Shown piece by piece: positions 46,201 through 56,600 of a DNA stretch of 64,000 nt. The notes beneath the pieces were generated by a model that was given only the letters and a program-made list of their open reading frames with translations, searched no databases and was not told the origin of the DNA. The DNA lies in NCBI GenBank assembly GCA_963924555.1, contig OZ004598.1:3310501-3374500 (forward strand). Reading direction: 5' to 3'. The number at the start of each line of letters is the position of its first letter. The stretch's first letter is position 1. The position numbers were made by a program, and so were the translations under genes. Source of the stretch: Crambe crambe. Taxonomy: Eukaryota; Porifera; Demospongiae; Poecilosclerida; Crambeidae.

Positions 46201-49200
46201 GGGGGGGAGCATATCTGCACACTTGTGTGTGGAAAATTTTTGGCCTAACCATGCCCACTTTTGCCTGACCTCACCTTTTGGGTGGACTGTATGATATTAA
46301 CAATGACTATGTATTGTCAATGGACATTACATCACCTATCAATATGTGCTCTAAGGACCTTCAGAGCTGGTACCTTTTCCCGGAAATTTGATCTATCTAT
46401 TCTTTGTAATGTCTCTTAGCCTTGGGGGACTCAGCCATGCTCATCTAACTAAGCATAGTACTATAAATGGAATAGAAGGCTTGCTGTAACTATGTCGTTT
46501 AGTTAATTTACTGAAATCCCAAGGGTGAACCCCTGCCTCTTCTTTCACATACTATTATCTATTATCTATCTCCCTTTCTGCCCCCACAGAGTTCACTTGT
46601 TGAAGTAAATCATCAAGATTGTGATCATGGCTTATGGTTTATGATTGAAAGGTGAGTGTTATAACAGTTAGTGCATGTATTGTCCTAGTATCGTCTCTTG
46701 ATGTTTCAATGTCACCATGAGTAGAGAAATGAAGCTAGTGGTTTGGGGATCTGGGTACCGGCAAAGCGGCGAGAGGGCATGCAACTAGTATAGACGGCAA
46801 AATGTAAATTGTTACTATATTTAACCACAGTTTACTGCAGTATCCAGACATATGCAGACGGAACCTAAGCTATTTATAGTAATATTTTACATTACACCGT
46901 CTATACAGAGCATTGGAAGTTGCATGCCCTCTCGTCGCTTCGCGACTCGATAAGCCCTTGTAGTGCCTGCTTGGGCCCATAATATATTGTCTACATCGTG
47001 GTGCACTGGAATGATGCAGTGATATACATTTCTTTTATATTCCTTTCATATAGCTTACAGATACAACTTGCCTCTCTAACTGAAGGAGTTTCTCTATAAT
47101 TCCATGAAGATGGATGGGAGTAATAGTTTCACTCTTGTTTACAAAGAGAACATGGACCATCAGGATGTTGAGGGTGGCAAGGATGAACTTTGGACATGAC
47201 TAATTTTCGTTTAATTATTCAATAAATGAAGCACACATAACTACTTGTATAATACTTTTGCAGTTACAGTTTTTGGATATTTGGTGCATCTATCATTAAG
47301 CTACTTAGTGAGGGGGGTGACTAATACTGTCTTGCTTGCGGAATGATTTGTGCCAAAAGTCTACAGACCTACCTGTTACTTTACAACATGGTTAATTACT
47401 TCGTACAAGGAAAGGAATGAACATTTCAAGAACGATGGGATAGAACACTTCTTCCTTGTTATTTTTGTAGCTGCTCTTGTAGCTAACCGTTTTTTTGCGG
47501 CCTGTGTATAATTTTTCATGTAGCTAACATTATTGATAAATTCGCGGAATTAAAAATTGCTTTGAAAAAGGAAATGTATTATTTCAATGTCACTTCCGGT
47601 CGGGTGGCTACGCGACTGTGTATGAGCTGGTTTTTGGAATTTAAAATTTGGGTAAAGTTACATAGTGAATGATCAAGGTATCAACAAATAGAACACATGC
47701 AGTGTCCCTTGTACGTAGTGTTACATACATAACATTAACACAGCCCTGTATAAGCATACATCTTAACACAACCCTGTGCAAGCATTACAGGAAAGTATAA
47801 AGTTTTATGCCAATCTTGATATTAGTGAGGACTGGTAGGTACGTATGTATATATGTACTCTTCGTATTGATACAAGTTCTTGACATATCAGTTCACTGTT
47901 ATACACATATAGTGCCTACCATTTCATTTTGGGTGAGTGTCCCAGTCTTATCGGTGAGAAGGTACTCTATTCTCCCCAATTCTTCGGGTATGGTGCTGGT
48001 TCTCACCACGGTGTTAGGTATGGCCTTGTCTCTTTGGATTGTCCAGCTGTATATCATCTTTCCCATGTCCAAGTTAACTCTCAGACTGCATTATATGATG
48101 TATGTACGTATGTATGCATTAGAGCCAGAAATCAAATAATTTGATAGGCTATGAGCTTAATTGTCTCAGATATGAGCTTAATTTGGTCACACTAACTCAA
48201 ACAGTTTTAATTTGGCCATACATATGAGCTCAATTGGTCAAATTGTCTTAGACATGCTGAACTGTTTGGGCTACCTACCACCTCCCCACCACCACTGCAT
48301 TTATAATTGTAAGCATCAAAGATGTTTACCATCTCCATCAATCTCTATAGGGTACATCCCAAATTGAGATACATGTAACCTTCTACTACGGCAAAATGAA
48401 GAAGTGAATATCTACTAGAAACTTTGATACTGATATCATATCCATATCAATGATTTCACAGTTTCATATCTCCCATATGAAAACATTTACAATAGAAATT
48501 TCCCTCAAGCATGTATACTATACACATTACATATACATGTGTATGTACACACCTGATTGGAATGATATATGAAAAGAGGATGATGTAGCGAATGAGATAC
48601 ACAAACCAAGGACCTGTGAACCCCTGCAGTGTTCAACACACATAATGCACACATATGATATTGTATATATGATATTATATCTGTTAGTCTTTAGTCAGTG
48701 ATTCTTTACCAACTTTGAGGAAGGATGGGCTATCAGCTAGCTGCTATTAGATACATAGGGGCAATCATAATAAACATGAAAAGAACTAAATGACCTCAAA
48801 GAAGCATGTTTTATCAAATATTTGTCTGGCAAGCAAGATTAAGTGTTCAAGGTTCAAGAATCAATAAACCATGTGATAATATTTCTACGATATCAACTAG
48901 TATAACCTTTCCTCCTCCTCTTCCTCAGCAAGAACACAATTGAACTCACTTTAACTGCTAGTAGAACTATGGAAAGGAGAATGGTGACCAGAAAGAGAAC
49001 TTTAGTGAGTCTATTGATCTCCAGATCAACTAGCCCAACCTGTATATACAGCACAAGCACAGTACATGTATATAAATATGCTATTATTATGCTATTATTA
49101 TGTGGCTAGAAATACTGGCAGACAAATCACAAAAAAAAGATAACTAGTTATGCATGTACAAGGCTGCATTTTCTATAACAGCTGCTTTGGCATTTCAGGG

Positions 49201-49743
49201 GGGGGGGGGGGTGAATTAAATGTGCCTATTTGTATGGAATACCTTAATCAAACGAGGTAAATCTCAAGGGGGAGCATTTGGGGGGCAAATGCTCCTCACT
49301 GCTCCCCCCTAAATGCAGCCCTTATGTACGTAGCTGTTTGTCTACATAAATGCTTCCCTTTATCCTTGATAAAATCATCTATAGACTCAAATTTACATGA
49401 AACCACAACCACCTGTGATTTTTTTCAGAATCAACTCAACTGCTTAACTATTGGTACAATTAAAGTGAAATTATTATGACCAGATCTTTCAGTGCTCAAA
49501 TGAAAATCTTCCTTCCCTCCCTCCCCCCTCTCAAAAAATTTCATCATCTATCAATGAGTTTATGTACTTTCTGCATACTTCACTGACCTTGGAGCGAGGT
49601 GAAGAAGTGTTCATGACACTATGTGTGTCTGTACCAGTATAAATGACCACACCTACTGCGGAGCCTGAGGCCAGTATTGTGTTAGACCAGAGAGTGTTAT
49701 CAACATTCAGAGGGTCTTCTTTAGCCTCCTCCTCAGAGGTGGC

Positions 49744-49832
<89 letters not shown>

Positions 49833-52800
49833 GATTAGACAGTCCAAAAAAGGTAGGATATCTCCCTAGTTTATACCTAAAATCAGAAAGTGATGGCATT
49901 TGCAAAACAAAACAAAACAAAAAAATAATTCAGTGTGGCTCTGACAACTATGCTCTATGAAAACATCATGCCTAAAATCCACTATGAGGTGAATCTCTAA
50001 TCAGAGCCTGCAATGTATTCTTACCATTGAAAATGTCCCTACAAATTCGTGGATGTCCTTTCTTGGCTTTTCAGCAAAAACAGACCCTCCAATTTCAAAT
50101 AGCATCTACACAACATTAACATACATAACTAAGTATAGTGAAACCTCTGACCTTCTTAATAAAGGAGGACCAATCATTATGAAACAAAGGACCTTCATAA
50201 TAGAGGAGGACCAATCATTATGGTGATAATGACCTCTCTATAATGCTTGTCCTAACTTGTCCATTATTGAAATGTTGGGAGTGTAACCATAAGAGTACTT
50301 ATGTCATCGTACTACACTAGTACTGGGGGACAATTACATCATTGGAGGGTAGAGCCTGACAGAGAGGAGCTGCCACCCTTAACTTCCAATCTGTTTCTCC
50401 ATCCAATTGATCAGTACGTACAAAACAAGATCCTGCAAATAAAAGGAGAGTAATGCCTGCAATGTATGTATGTATGTATGTATGTACCAGCCATTCAACA
50501 CATACCATTTTTTTCTGTGGTTCTCAGAAGGATCAAGTCTGCTGGAATTCTTTGATTCTAAAGAATAAATAAATAAGACAAATAAACAAACAAATAAACA
50601 GACAAACAAAACTGAAAAGGGTTTCTTTCCCTGATACTTATCCTCTACCTTTTCGATGATTAATATGTCAGATACTTTGATGTTACTACTGGTAACAACC
50701 TCCTTTCCTGCATGGACACAGAAGGGAGGAATGACATTGAATGCTTCACCTTCACCATCCATAATCCAGTGGCTAATAAATTCTTACCCTCTGGAGTTAG
50801 CTTGTAGTACTTCTGTCTATTGACCTCTCTGTCACGCATGTATCTCTTAAAGTCGTCAAAGAGTTCCCGTAGCATTGTCACAGCAAGGACTAGACCCTGG
50901 GGAATAGGAAGATGAAGGAGGGAGGAAGGAGGGGTGTGGGAGGAGGAAGAGGGAGGAGGAAGAGGGAGGAGGGAGGGGAGGAAGAAGGAGGTGAGGGGAA
51001 AGAGGGAGGAAGGAGGAGTGGGGAGGAGGGGGAAAGAGGGAGGTGAGAGGAAGGAAGGAGAAATGGAATGTACACACGATGGAGCCAAATAAGTATAGAG
51101 GCTTACCAATAGAGCTAAGTAAGTATTAGAGGCTGTAGCAGTGTAGCCCATTATTAGAGGCTTACCAGCTGTGTTCAAATACCCTGATATGCTCCTGCTT
51201 ACCAGTGTAGCCCAGTATTAGAGGCTTACCAGTGGAGCCCAGTATAGCTTACCAGTGGAACCCAGTATTACTTAGAGGTTTACCAGTGGAGCCCAGTATA
51301 GCTTACCAGTGGAACCCAGTATTACTTAAGAGGCTTATCAGTGGAGCTCAGTATAGCTTACCAGTGGAACCCAGTATTACTTAGAGGCTTACCAGTGGAG
51401 CCCAGTATAGCTTACCAGTGGAACCCAGTATTACTTAGAGGCTTACCAGTGGAGCCCAGTATAGCTTACCAGTGGAACCCAGTATTACTTAAGAGGCTTA
51501 TCAGTGGAGCCCAGTATAGCTTACCAGTGGAACCCAGTATTACTTAGAGGCTTACCAGTGGAGCCCAGTATAGCTTACCAGTGGAGCCCAGTATTAGAGG
51601 CTTACCAGTGGAGCCCAGTAAGTATAGAGGTAGCCAATCCGCAGCTGAGGTATAATTTGAGTTAAAGCTACCGCCAGAAAGTAGAGGTTGATAAAGAACT
51701 TAAACTGCTCATATAATACCTGAAATGCATATAAGAATATATACACATGTAAATTGATCACCACGAGATTTGAAAGCTTTGCTAAACAATTCAAGCTTAA
51801 ACACTAAAAGGACCTTGGGAAAGAAGGTAAAGACATTATATTTCTGGTTACAAATCTTGTTTGCAGGATATCTTCTGCTCATTTCGTCCTACATAAGAAA
51901 TCAAGGAGATGTCATAAGTAATATCATGCATGAATGTTGATCATAATAATAGTGGGACAGTTAAAGTCAGGATCAGAAAAAGTGTCCTGATCGATAGACA
52001 ATGCATTAATGTGAAATTCCCTATTTCTAATTAGCTCAAGATTATCTTCTTTTTTTTTTAATCTCTCAATCTCTTAATTTTTCCCTCAAACACTACATAC
52101 ACACTAACCATGAAATCAAAGTTACAAGGAAAGTGTCTTAAGGGTGCAGGCACATACAGTAGTAACCAAGGCATGCGCTAGTACAAGCACTAATTAACCA
52201 CAAACACTACCTTGCTAAAATAACAGATAGTAAAGACAATAGCAGAACTATGCATGGAAATGAGCCAATATTTTGCATATGGCAACTACTTGGTAAGGTC
52301 TAAAAAGTTACATTTTGCTTTAGTTTATAGCTAGTACAGAATGTGCAAGACACAAGATCCTATATGGATAAATTGAAAAGTAGAATGTGAATTGACAAAA
52401 ACTAAATGTAATTTTTATGGCAATAAGTATAAGAAGCTGTATATCAAAAATCAGCCATTGATTCCAAGTGGTTATTGAGATGCAACACAGTTTACCTTGA
52501 GAATGAAATCGGTCATAACATCAGTCATTTTGATGGGTCCGCCTTCATTTTTTGTGTATGTAGTATTATTCTGATACTTAATACCTTGGCGCAAGTTAGA
52601 AATTTCAATCATGAATAATTTTTAAGTTAATTTTCCCTAGCAACCATGCGTGGGCGGAGTGTGCCTGCACCCTTAAAAAGAATTAGGTTCAGGGTGGGCT
52701 TTTAAAAAAGATTTTTTTAAAAGGTAGTGGCAAAGGGAACACTCACCATGTGGCCCAGTCTGACTGTTCTACTCTGTGGTGTCTTCCCTTTTCTGCACAC

Positions 52801-53439
52801 TTTTGTGATCGCAGAGAAACAGCTGCAATTACGTACAACATGGTGATACCACATATATTACACAGTAAATGTTATCATTTTCATTAAGAGATCTCCTCCC
52901 TCATAATACTTGGAAACACCTGAATTCTTTCCAGCCCTAGCTTTGTGCATATGTAGCTATTTATGGTCTTATCAGTCTGGCTGGCACATCGTCATAGTTA
53001 TGAGTCAGCTTAACCACCTAGAGGCCAGGAAAAGATTTTAGGAAAGTAGTCTCATTACAGGATGCCGTGATTAGACAGGTCTCATCATAATATTTGGTGT
53101 AGTACCAGCTTACTTTTTGAGCACAACCTTCCATCCTCCCCCAAAGATCAGGCCCACTAGAGTGGAGTGGGACCTCATTCGCTGCTGCCATCTCCTTCGC
53201 CCACCCAGCTGGTGCCACACTGTCCCTTCTACATCGTCCTTTTCTTCTTCCCTCTCCTCATCACTAGCCACACCTCTTTCTTCATTCATCAATGGGATTT
53301 CATCCAAATCCATGTCATTCAGTTCCAAGGCACTATATCTCCCACGTCCTTGACCTCCTCGACCTCTGGAGGAGGAACGTGTCCTATCTCGTCCCCATCC
53401 AGTGGGGGAGGGAAAGCTCAGTGAAGGAAGATCACTCAT
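31646..53439 (-). CDS. ATP9: ATP9-type P4-ATPase (class II phospholipid flippase), 29 exons
   Basis: Exons (minus, listed 5' to 3'): 53439-53114, 52792-52747, 51888-51814, 51719-51606, 50896-50788, 50707-50649, 50557-50506, 50432-50338, 50105-50025, 49743-49588, 49039-48950, 48623-48553, 48085-47920, 41990-41934, 38381-38292, 37407-37156, 36725-36564, 36314-36222, 35837-35754, 35309-35187, 34904-34857, 34787-34689, 34485-34396, 34157-33859, 33617-33551, 33428-33364, 33301-33135, 32650-32447, 31821-31646. All junctions keep phase; the product is 1,171 residues (ATP9A/B about 1,050-1,150). Seen: actuator DGETDWK, phosphorylation [32 protein letters not shown], hinge [10 protein letters not shown], and the C-terminal membrane segment with [14 protein letters not shown]. 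The family (Neo1/ATP9A/ATP9B) works in endosome/trans-Golgi membranes without a CDC50 subunit. The N-terminus is Arg/Gly-rich then acidic. Introns 13 and 14 enclose two genes on the other strand. Confidence 0.95.
32205..32395. repeat. Palindromic hairpins in ATP9 intron 28
   Basis: Two inverted repeats lie side by side. Near 32,213-32,253 tgatccaatcaaattgg faces aatttgattggatcc. At 32,307-32,393 gcactcaaatgatg...cgaggtgaatgtaatgca faces tgcattacattcacctcg...catcatttgagtgc. They look like small foldback elements. Confidence 0.7.
34228..34262. repeat. (CA)n microsatellite in ATP9 intron 23
   Basis: A run of cacaca dinucleotides about 70 bases upstream of the exon 24 acceptor in the sense of the gene. 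Confidence 0.9.
34565..34670 (-). repeat. Duplicate of ATP9 exon 22 3' end with its donor
   Basis: In the minus-strand sense, exon 22 ends ...GCATTGCCCTTAG...ATATCTCGCTCAC...TACTCC and is followed by its donor gtaaat. About 25 bases into the intron a second, diverged copy begins (gcattgcccttataag...acatctcactcac) and ends in a donor-like gtgaat. This copy contains a stop, so it is a duplicated exon edge and not an alternative exon. Confidence 0.75.
36726..37115 (-). repeat. Minisatellite derived from the ATP9 exon 17 acceptor
   Basis: The phrase caaggcaatctgatcaa is the first bases of exon 17 plus its acceptor, read on the plus strand. It is repeated with changes through the adjoining intron, mixed with a second unit (ccactttaccaagtcaatccgatcaatagtatcacc). 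Two inserts of three gctagg units (36,843-36,866 and 36,926-36,949) sit inside matching larger units, so an ~85-bp higher-order unit was itself duplicated. Confidence 0.85.
37747..37773. repeat. Poly-C tract
   Basis: An uninterrupted c-run of about 22 bases in ATP9 intron 15. Similar runs of G or C occur at 30,018, 46,185, 49,199, 60,370 and 61,341. Confidence 0.9.
38532..41738 (+). CDS. ANKAR: Ankyrin- and armadillo-repeat protein, ANKAR-like (two exons)
   Basis: Exons 38,532-40,938 and 41,512-41,738 (donor TTCA|gtgagt, acceptor tatacag, phase 1) give 877 residues. Residues about 20-115 form ankyrin repeats ([53 protein letters not shown]). Residues about 120-760 are a long run of armadillo-type helical repeats ([39 protein letters not shown]). 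The tail is basic and ends LPPIEE. This order matches ANKAR of other animals, which has an additional N-terminal region missing here. Its function is not well established. The whole gene lies inside ATP9 intron 14 on the opposite strand, starting 150 bp from ATP9 exon 15. The only intron holds a minisatellite. Confidence 0.8.
40990..41235. repeat. Minisatellite in the ANKAR-like intron
   Basis: Eight or so ~31-bp units made of two near-identical halves (agagtcctgtacaggt and agagtccagtacagat). It yields artificial open frames on the minus strand. Confidence 0.95.
42473..44674 (+). CDS. Secreted right-handed beta-helix protein, intronless
   Basis: A single uninterrupted frame of 733 residues. 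The chosen ATG (42,473) gives a clean signal peptide ([17 protein letters not shown]); the frame is open upstream to 42,416, but that start would bury the signal. The region [14 protein letters not shown]...[13 protein letters not shown] is the usual N-terminus of bacterial-type parallel beta-helix (DUF1565/polysaccharide-lyase-like) proteins. The middle has many N-glycosylation sequons. The last ~95 residues form an FN3-like domain with [24 protein letters not shown] and YYWRVD, a wording common in planctomycete and related bacterial secreted proteins. A carbohydrate-binding or cleaving role is likely but no substrate can be named. It lies in ATP9 intron 13 on the opposite strand. Bacterial origin is inferred from domain wording and lack of introns. 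Confidence 0.85.
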   Translation: MYKILGFLVLIASLVEATEYYVSTAGSDSNPGTLAQPWLHVQRAVSVLKPGDVCTIRGGTYHEEISIEGLKGTQEQPITFRSYPGEEVVFDGTYTIAGSWSSYKNNIYYMELESDIWQLFVDGEMQVNARWPNAFWHDYSVFDYTHWGFSSSNSTYNLEEATGVMIDNGTQDLAKSEMNATNAIAILNIGQWKTWAGRVTDHQTGTNTFSYSLDPKPKAVHFVPHNCRYFLEDKLEFLDAPSEWYYDMTTKELFLWLESSESPDKHSIHGKNSTYAFTITNSSSWIMLYGINFFATTVYISGGGEKIYDVDNIILDTCNFTYPSYSQRMLGSLAVPNMTTLYYKNDLTLHAGNFTVTNCVFEYADGQTISYRAADGVFSNNLWHHNDFTCVGDGGLFASDGVRDNFVRNTVHSNGPSVGFQPGAGFSADRALGLSIGSDVRLNLFYDLKYLQNDGSHVQTPIASQNGTTLQYNWCYDTMKWGLRFDRVNQDNASWGYNGTMGFNVVWGTSGIRLKGDEHQCYNNLAFNNSNYYDIALFGYPGDGVKGENNHTTTTRNVLQHGACGSLKDPQNCPNVPGNYTNNYVGDVFKVLRDPANFDFRPLPNSHLITENIGPYLKESMEHGGTYWIPGRQERIASMAIPPSGSTNAKCDAHLMWLAGYGASAHNVYFGTDFEAVNNANNSSPEFKGRMEVPANIVDPGPLQEAKQYYWRVDTLITSTVIKGAVWNFKCTK
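46183..46207. repeat. Poly-G tract
   Basis: An uninterrupted run of about 25 guanines inside the 2.6-kb element. Confidence 0.9.
46760..46943. mobile_element. Small MITE nested in the 2.6-kb element
   Basis: Left gcggcgagagggcatgcaact and right gttgcatgccctctcgtcgc are inverted copies. Inside them, tatagacgg...atgtaaa faces tttacat...ccgtctata. About 180 bp, no coding content. Confidence 0.7.
48290..48490 (-). pseudogene. Ankyrin fragment in ATP9 intron 12, decayed
   Basis: This is the counterpart of 15,234-15,437. It keeps recognisable ankyrin coding phrases on the minus strand but has small deletions relative to the other copy, so its frame is broken. Confidence 0.6.
49747..49829. repeat. 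(GA)n microsatellite at the ATP9 exon 10 acceptor
   Basis: About 41 GA units. In the sense of ATP9 it is a (CT)n tract that ends directly in the acceptor ctcag before exon 10, so it serves as the polypyrimidine tract. Confidence 0.95.
50899..51065. repeat. Long polypurine tract next to the ATP9 exon 5 acceptor
   Basis: About 165 bases of almost pure A/G (aggaggaagagggagg and similar) on the plus strand. In the sense of ATP9 it is a long polypyrimidine tract ending in ccccag before exon 5. It has mirror-like segments that could form triplex DNA. Confidence 0.85.
51075..51640 (-). repeat. Minisatellite derived from the ATP9 exon 4 donor
   Basis: Exon 4 ends TACTGGGCTCCACTG|gtaag on the minus strand. 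The same phrase, seen on the plus strand as cttaccagtggagcccagta, is repeated through the next ~500 bases of intron 4 as an ~54-bp unit of two halves (gagccc and gaaccc variants). About fifteen copies keep the donor-like CTG|gtaag. Confidence 0.9.
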
Positions 53440-53670
53440 CTTTATACCTGTCCTAAGTGTATAGGTAAGTTAATGTTGCACCTATTCAATGACTTACTTC
53501 ACCAGTTCAGCAGTCCAGCTACCCTATAATTAGTCCAGCATTCTGCTACCGTTCACAGCGACAATATCGTATATACAATAAGTTATGCTGAGCAGGGTAG
53601 CTCCTGCTTTTTATTGGCTTCAGCCTACAATTCTAAATGAAGCGCACTCCAGTACTTACTATACTCAGCA
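53440..53670. promoter_or_regulatory. Divergent promoter between ATP9 and TCF25
   Basis: The start codons of ATP9 (minus) and TCF25 (plus) are 231 bp apart. The interval has an inverted CCAAT box (attggctt, about 53,613) and no clear TATA box. A shared promoter is inferred from spacing; transcription start sites are not known. Confidence 0.6.
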
Positions 53671-56600
53671 ATGTCTTCCAGAGCACTGAGGCGCCTGCAG
53701 CAGGATTCTAGCCTTATCAAAGTGAGCGGAGGAAAAGAACCAAGTAGTGAGGAAGAGGAGGACGACACACCAGGGTTCGTGAGAAGCAAGTCCAAGAATA
53801 AAATTCAGAATGCCACAGTCAATCCCTTCGCTGCTGTAAGTCCTGGCCGCAGCCTGTGCTCTATACGTGTGCAACTTGCATACTTTATAGTGTGAGCAGC
53901 TGGAACATTATAGTGATTAGGATATGTAGACAGTGGTCATTATGTGCTGAACTAGCTATTAATTGGAGGGTATTCCCCTTTTTACTATTCTGTAGCTGAT
54001 TGGTGATGCTGATGATGAGTGTGAGAGTGGACGTGAAGGTGGGAGTGACAAGGAGGCAGGGCCTGATGATGCAAACAGGAAAGCTACCGTCCATCCTTCC
54101 AACAAGAAGAAGAAAAAGAAGAAGAAGAAATCCAAGCAACAGAAAGAGGAAAATACAGAACAAGTGAGTATAAGACGTGCTCTATGATGTACTGAAAACT
54201 TGGAGATCAATGCTTCACTATCATTATGGCATTGTTTTGTGTGTTAAAGATTATTGAAGATAGCAGAGTAGTGGCATACATTGTGCAGACCCTTAAAAGT
54301 AATATATTCCTCTTTAGGGAGGAGGTGTAGAAGAAGTAGATGCTGCTATCAAGGAAGTCAATGAACTCCTTGGAGAGGCAGAGGCTCAGGATGGGGAAAT
54401 CCCTTCTGGTGCCATGGGAACAACGGTGCATAGGTCATTGCTGTCTGTTGATAGGAGGTGAGTATACTTAATAAGCACTTGGGGATCTGAAGTGGTTGCT
54501 GAACTTTGAACTTGACGCAGATTCTTGAATGCTGAGAATGAAATGCGAAGGATATTTGGATCCAGAGTGGTGCGTGCTGAGGCAGGGTAAGCAAATAGAA
54601 TGTACCTTCCACATGTTTGAGTGAGGGAAATTTGTTTAGTGTAATCATATTGCAATCAGTTATTCTATGTGGATTCCTGGGTGGGAAGGAATTTGTAATA
54701 GGCATTGTGTCTCCATTCCTTTGCTGCTTTAACATATTTTGCAGGAGGCAGCGTGCACATCGACGTGTCCATCACAGACACACCTAGTACGTGAGCAGTA
54801 GTTTCTGCATGTAAGAATTAGGTAGACATAGATAGCAGAACTTTCTAAGGGGATGCAGATTGGCTAAAATTTCACTGAGGTCAATGCAACGTATAAGTTG
54901 TGCCCGAATTCTTCATCCAAATTTTATGTACATAGTTATTTTTCTGCTAGTCACATTAAGTGATTCCATTCCATAATTTCATGTACGTATGTATGTAAAC
55001 ATATACTTAATTTATCTCTCCAGCTTTGCTTCGCCCAAGGACACTTGGCCTAAGATGGAAAAGTCTGGTCTCATGATGGAACTTGCTGAAAACAAGGAAG
55101 GGTATGTATTACATGCATATAGCCATACTGTCTCTTAGCCAGAAAATGTCCTGCGATCTTTCTGTCCATGCAGCTGCCAGTATTTCATATTCAAGCACTC
55201 TCCAGAGTACCAGAAAGTCCAGTTTGCTTTTCTGGAGGCTGTCGAGACTTTTGATCCTAATGCAATAGGGGTATGTCCCTTTAATTATTGTTTATGGTTA
55301 GTATAATGTATTGTTCCGTTTAGCAAAGTGAACCCACACACTATACTAATCATATCAGTGGAAAATAAGTGCTGCCATATGTCATACATATGGAGCATTA
55401 TTTCATGCAATAGGACTAGCTGGTATCTCCATGTAGCATTAAAATTATAGTACATGATTGAAGATTATAGGTAGATCTTGATAACTGCCTAATCCTCATG
55501 ATCAGGCTCATCTCTGGGCACGTAATAATGTCAGGATTAGTTGAACTGAACACCGGGTGACCCCCATGTCAATTTCTTTAGTATAGGCACATTATGTAAC
55601 ATATATTGCTGAATGGACGTATTTATACATAGGCAGTTCTTCATGCCCATCCTTACCACATTGACTCTCTCCTACAACTCAGTGAAGTCTGTAAGATGAG
55701 CGAAGACCTGCAAATGGCTACAGAACTACTAGGTATTATGAAGGATTATTCTAATGTTTGGGGAAACTGGATGTGAGGCACATGTGTAACTTCAAGAAGG
55801 TGTTGCGGTTGGGGGAATCATTAGGAGCATGCAGGGGGAAGGGGTGGTAGTTATTAGATGTGAGATAACTCTGGAAGTTAGAGCAAATTACTCGAAGGAA
55901 GGGGTGTGGTATGAGGATAAAGCTTCTTAATGGTACATCTAAGAGTTTTAACGTGCAGCCCACATGTAGTTTCTGCATCTTTCCTTCACTATACTGTATC
56001 TGTATAGAAAGAGCTCTGTACTGCTTTGAGTGCAATTTCCACATTCTCTTCAATATGGCCCATGGGAACTGCAGGTTAAACTACTCAATAGCCGAGAACA
56101 GGTTAGTGCAGAATTGTGTGGAACTGTACAGTACATGGGAAAAGGATTTATTACATAAATTGAAAAGTTAGGATTCAAAGTTCCATAATTAGATCCCCCT
56201 ACCCCCAATGAGGTTAAGCCTTTATTAGTGTCTTTTTGTATTTGCCTTTTTAGACCATTCTACATAGCACTGTTTCGTCACCTCTTCTACATAGGGAGAA
56301 AAGGTGAGTATAAGGTATTGTGCATACATTATGATTACATCAATTTGGTGTTAAATTTGCCCTGTTGCAGGTTGCCATAGAACTGCTATGGAGTTTTGTA
56401 AGCTGCTTTTAAGGTAAGTACATAGGTATGTACATAAAAATGAATCGAGCATGCATACACAATTATTTTGGGTCAATGATCAGATTAATTATGACACCAG
56501 GTTGCTAGTAGGTAACATACTGCTTATTGGGAAATACGAAACATGGTTGTTCCTCAAGCATCTCTATCCTATCAATTTGATTACGACTGTATAATTATAC

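Larger units (their letters stand above)
45011..47618. mobile_element. 2.6-kb TIR element inserted in ATP9 intron 13
   Basis: The ends cagtcgcgtagccacc and ggtggctacgcgactg are perfect 16-bp inverted repeats, with gaccggaagtgac just inside both. tgta flanks each side (45,007-45,010 and 47,619-47,622). The duplicate at 13,975 shows the empty site (accactgcatgagttgg), confirming both borders. No transposase was recognised. Inside there is a frame starting 45,390 of unknown nature, a small inverted-repeat element (46,760-46,943), and a possible spliced exon 46,591-46,651 (acceptor cccacag, donor AAAG|gtgagt) on the plus strand. It is probably a non-autonomous element. Confidence 0.85.

Noticed and set aside
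50877-51178. Ser/Pro/Leu-rich frames on the minus strand
   Set aside because: Generated by the polypyrimidine tract upstream of ATP9 exon 5.
51341-51547. Repeat peptide frame with YQWNPVLL units
   Set aside because: Comes from the exon 4 donor minisatellite on the strand opposite to ATP9.
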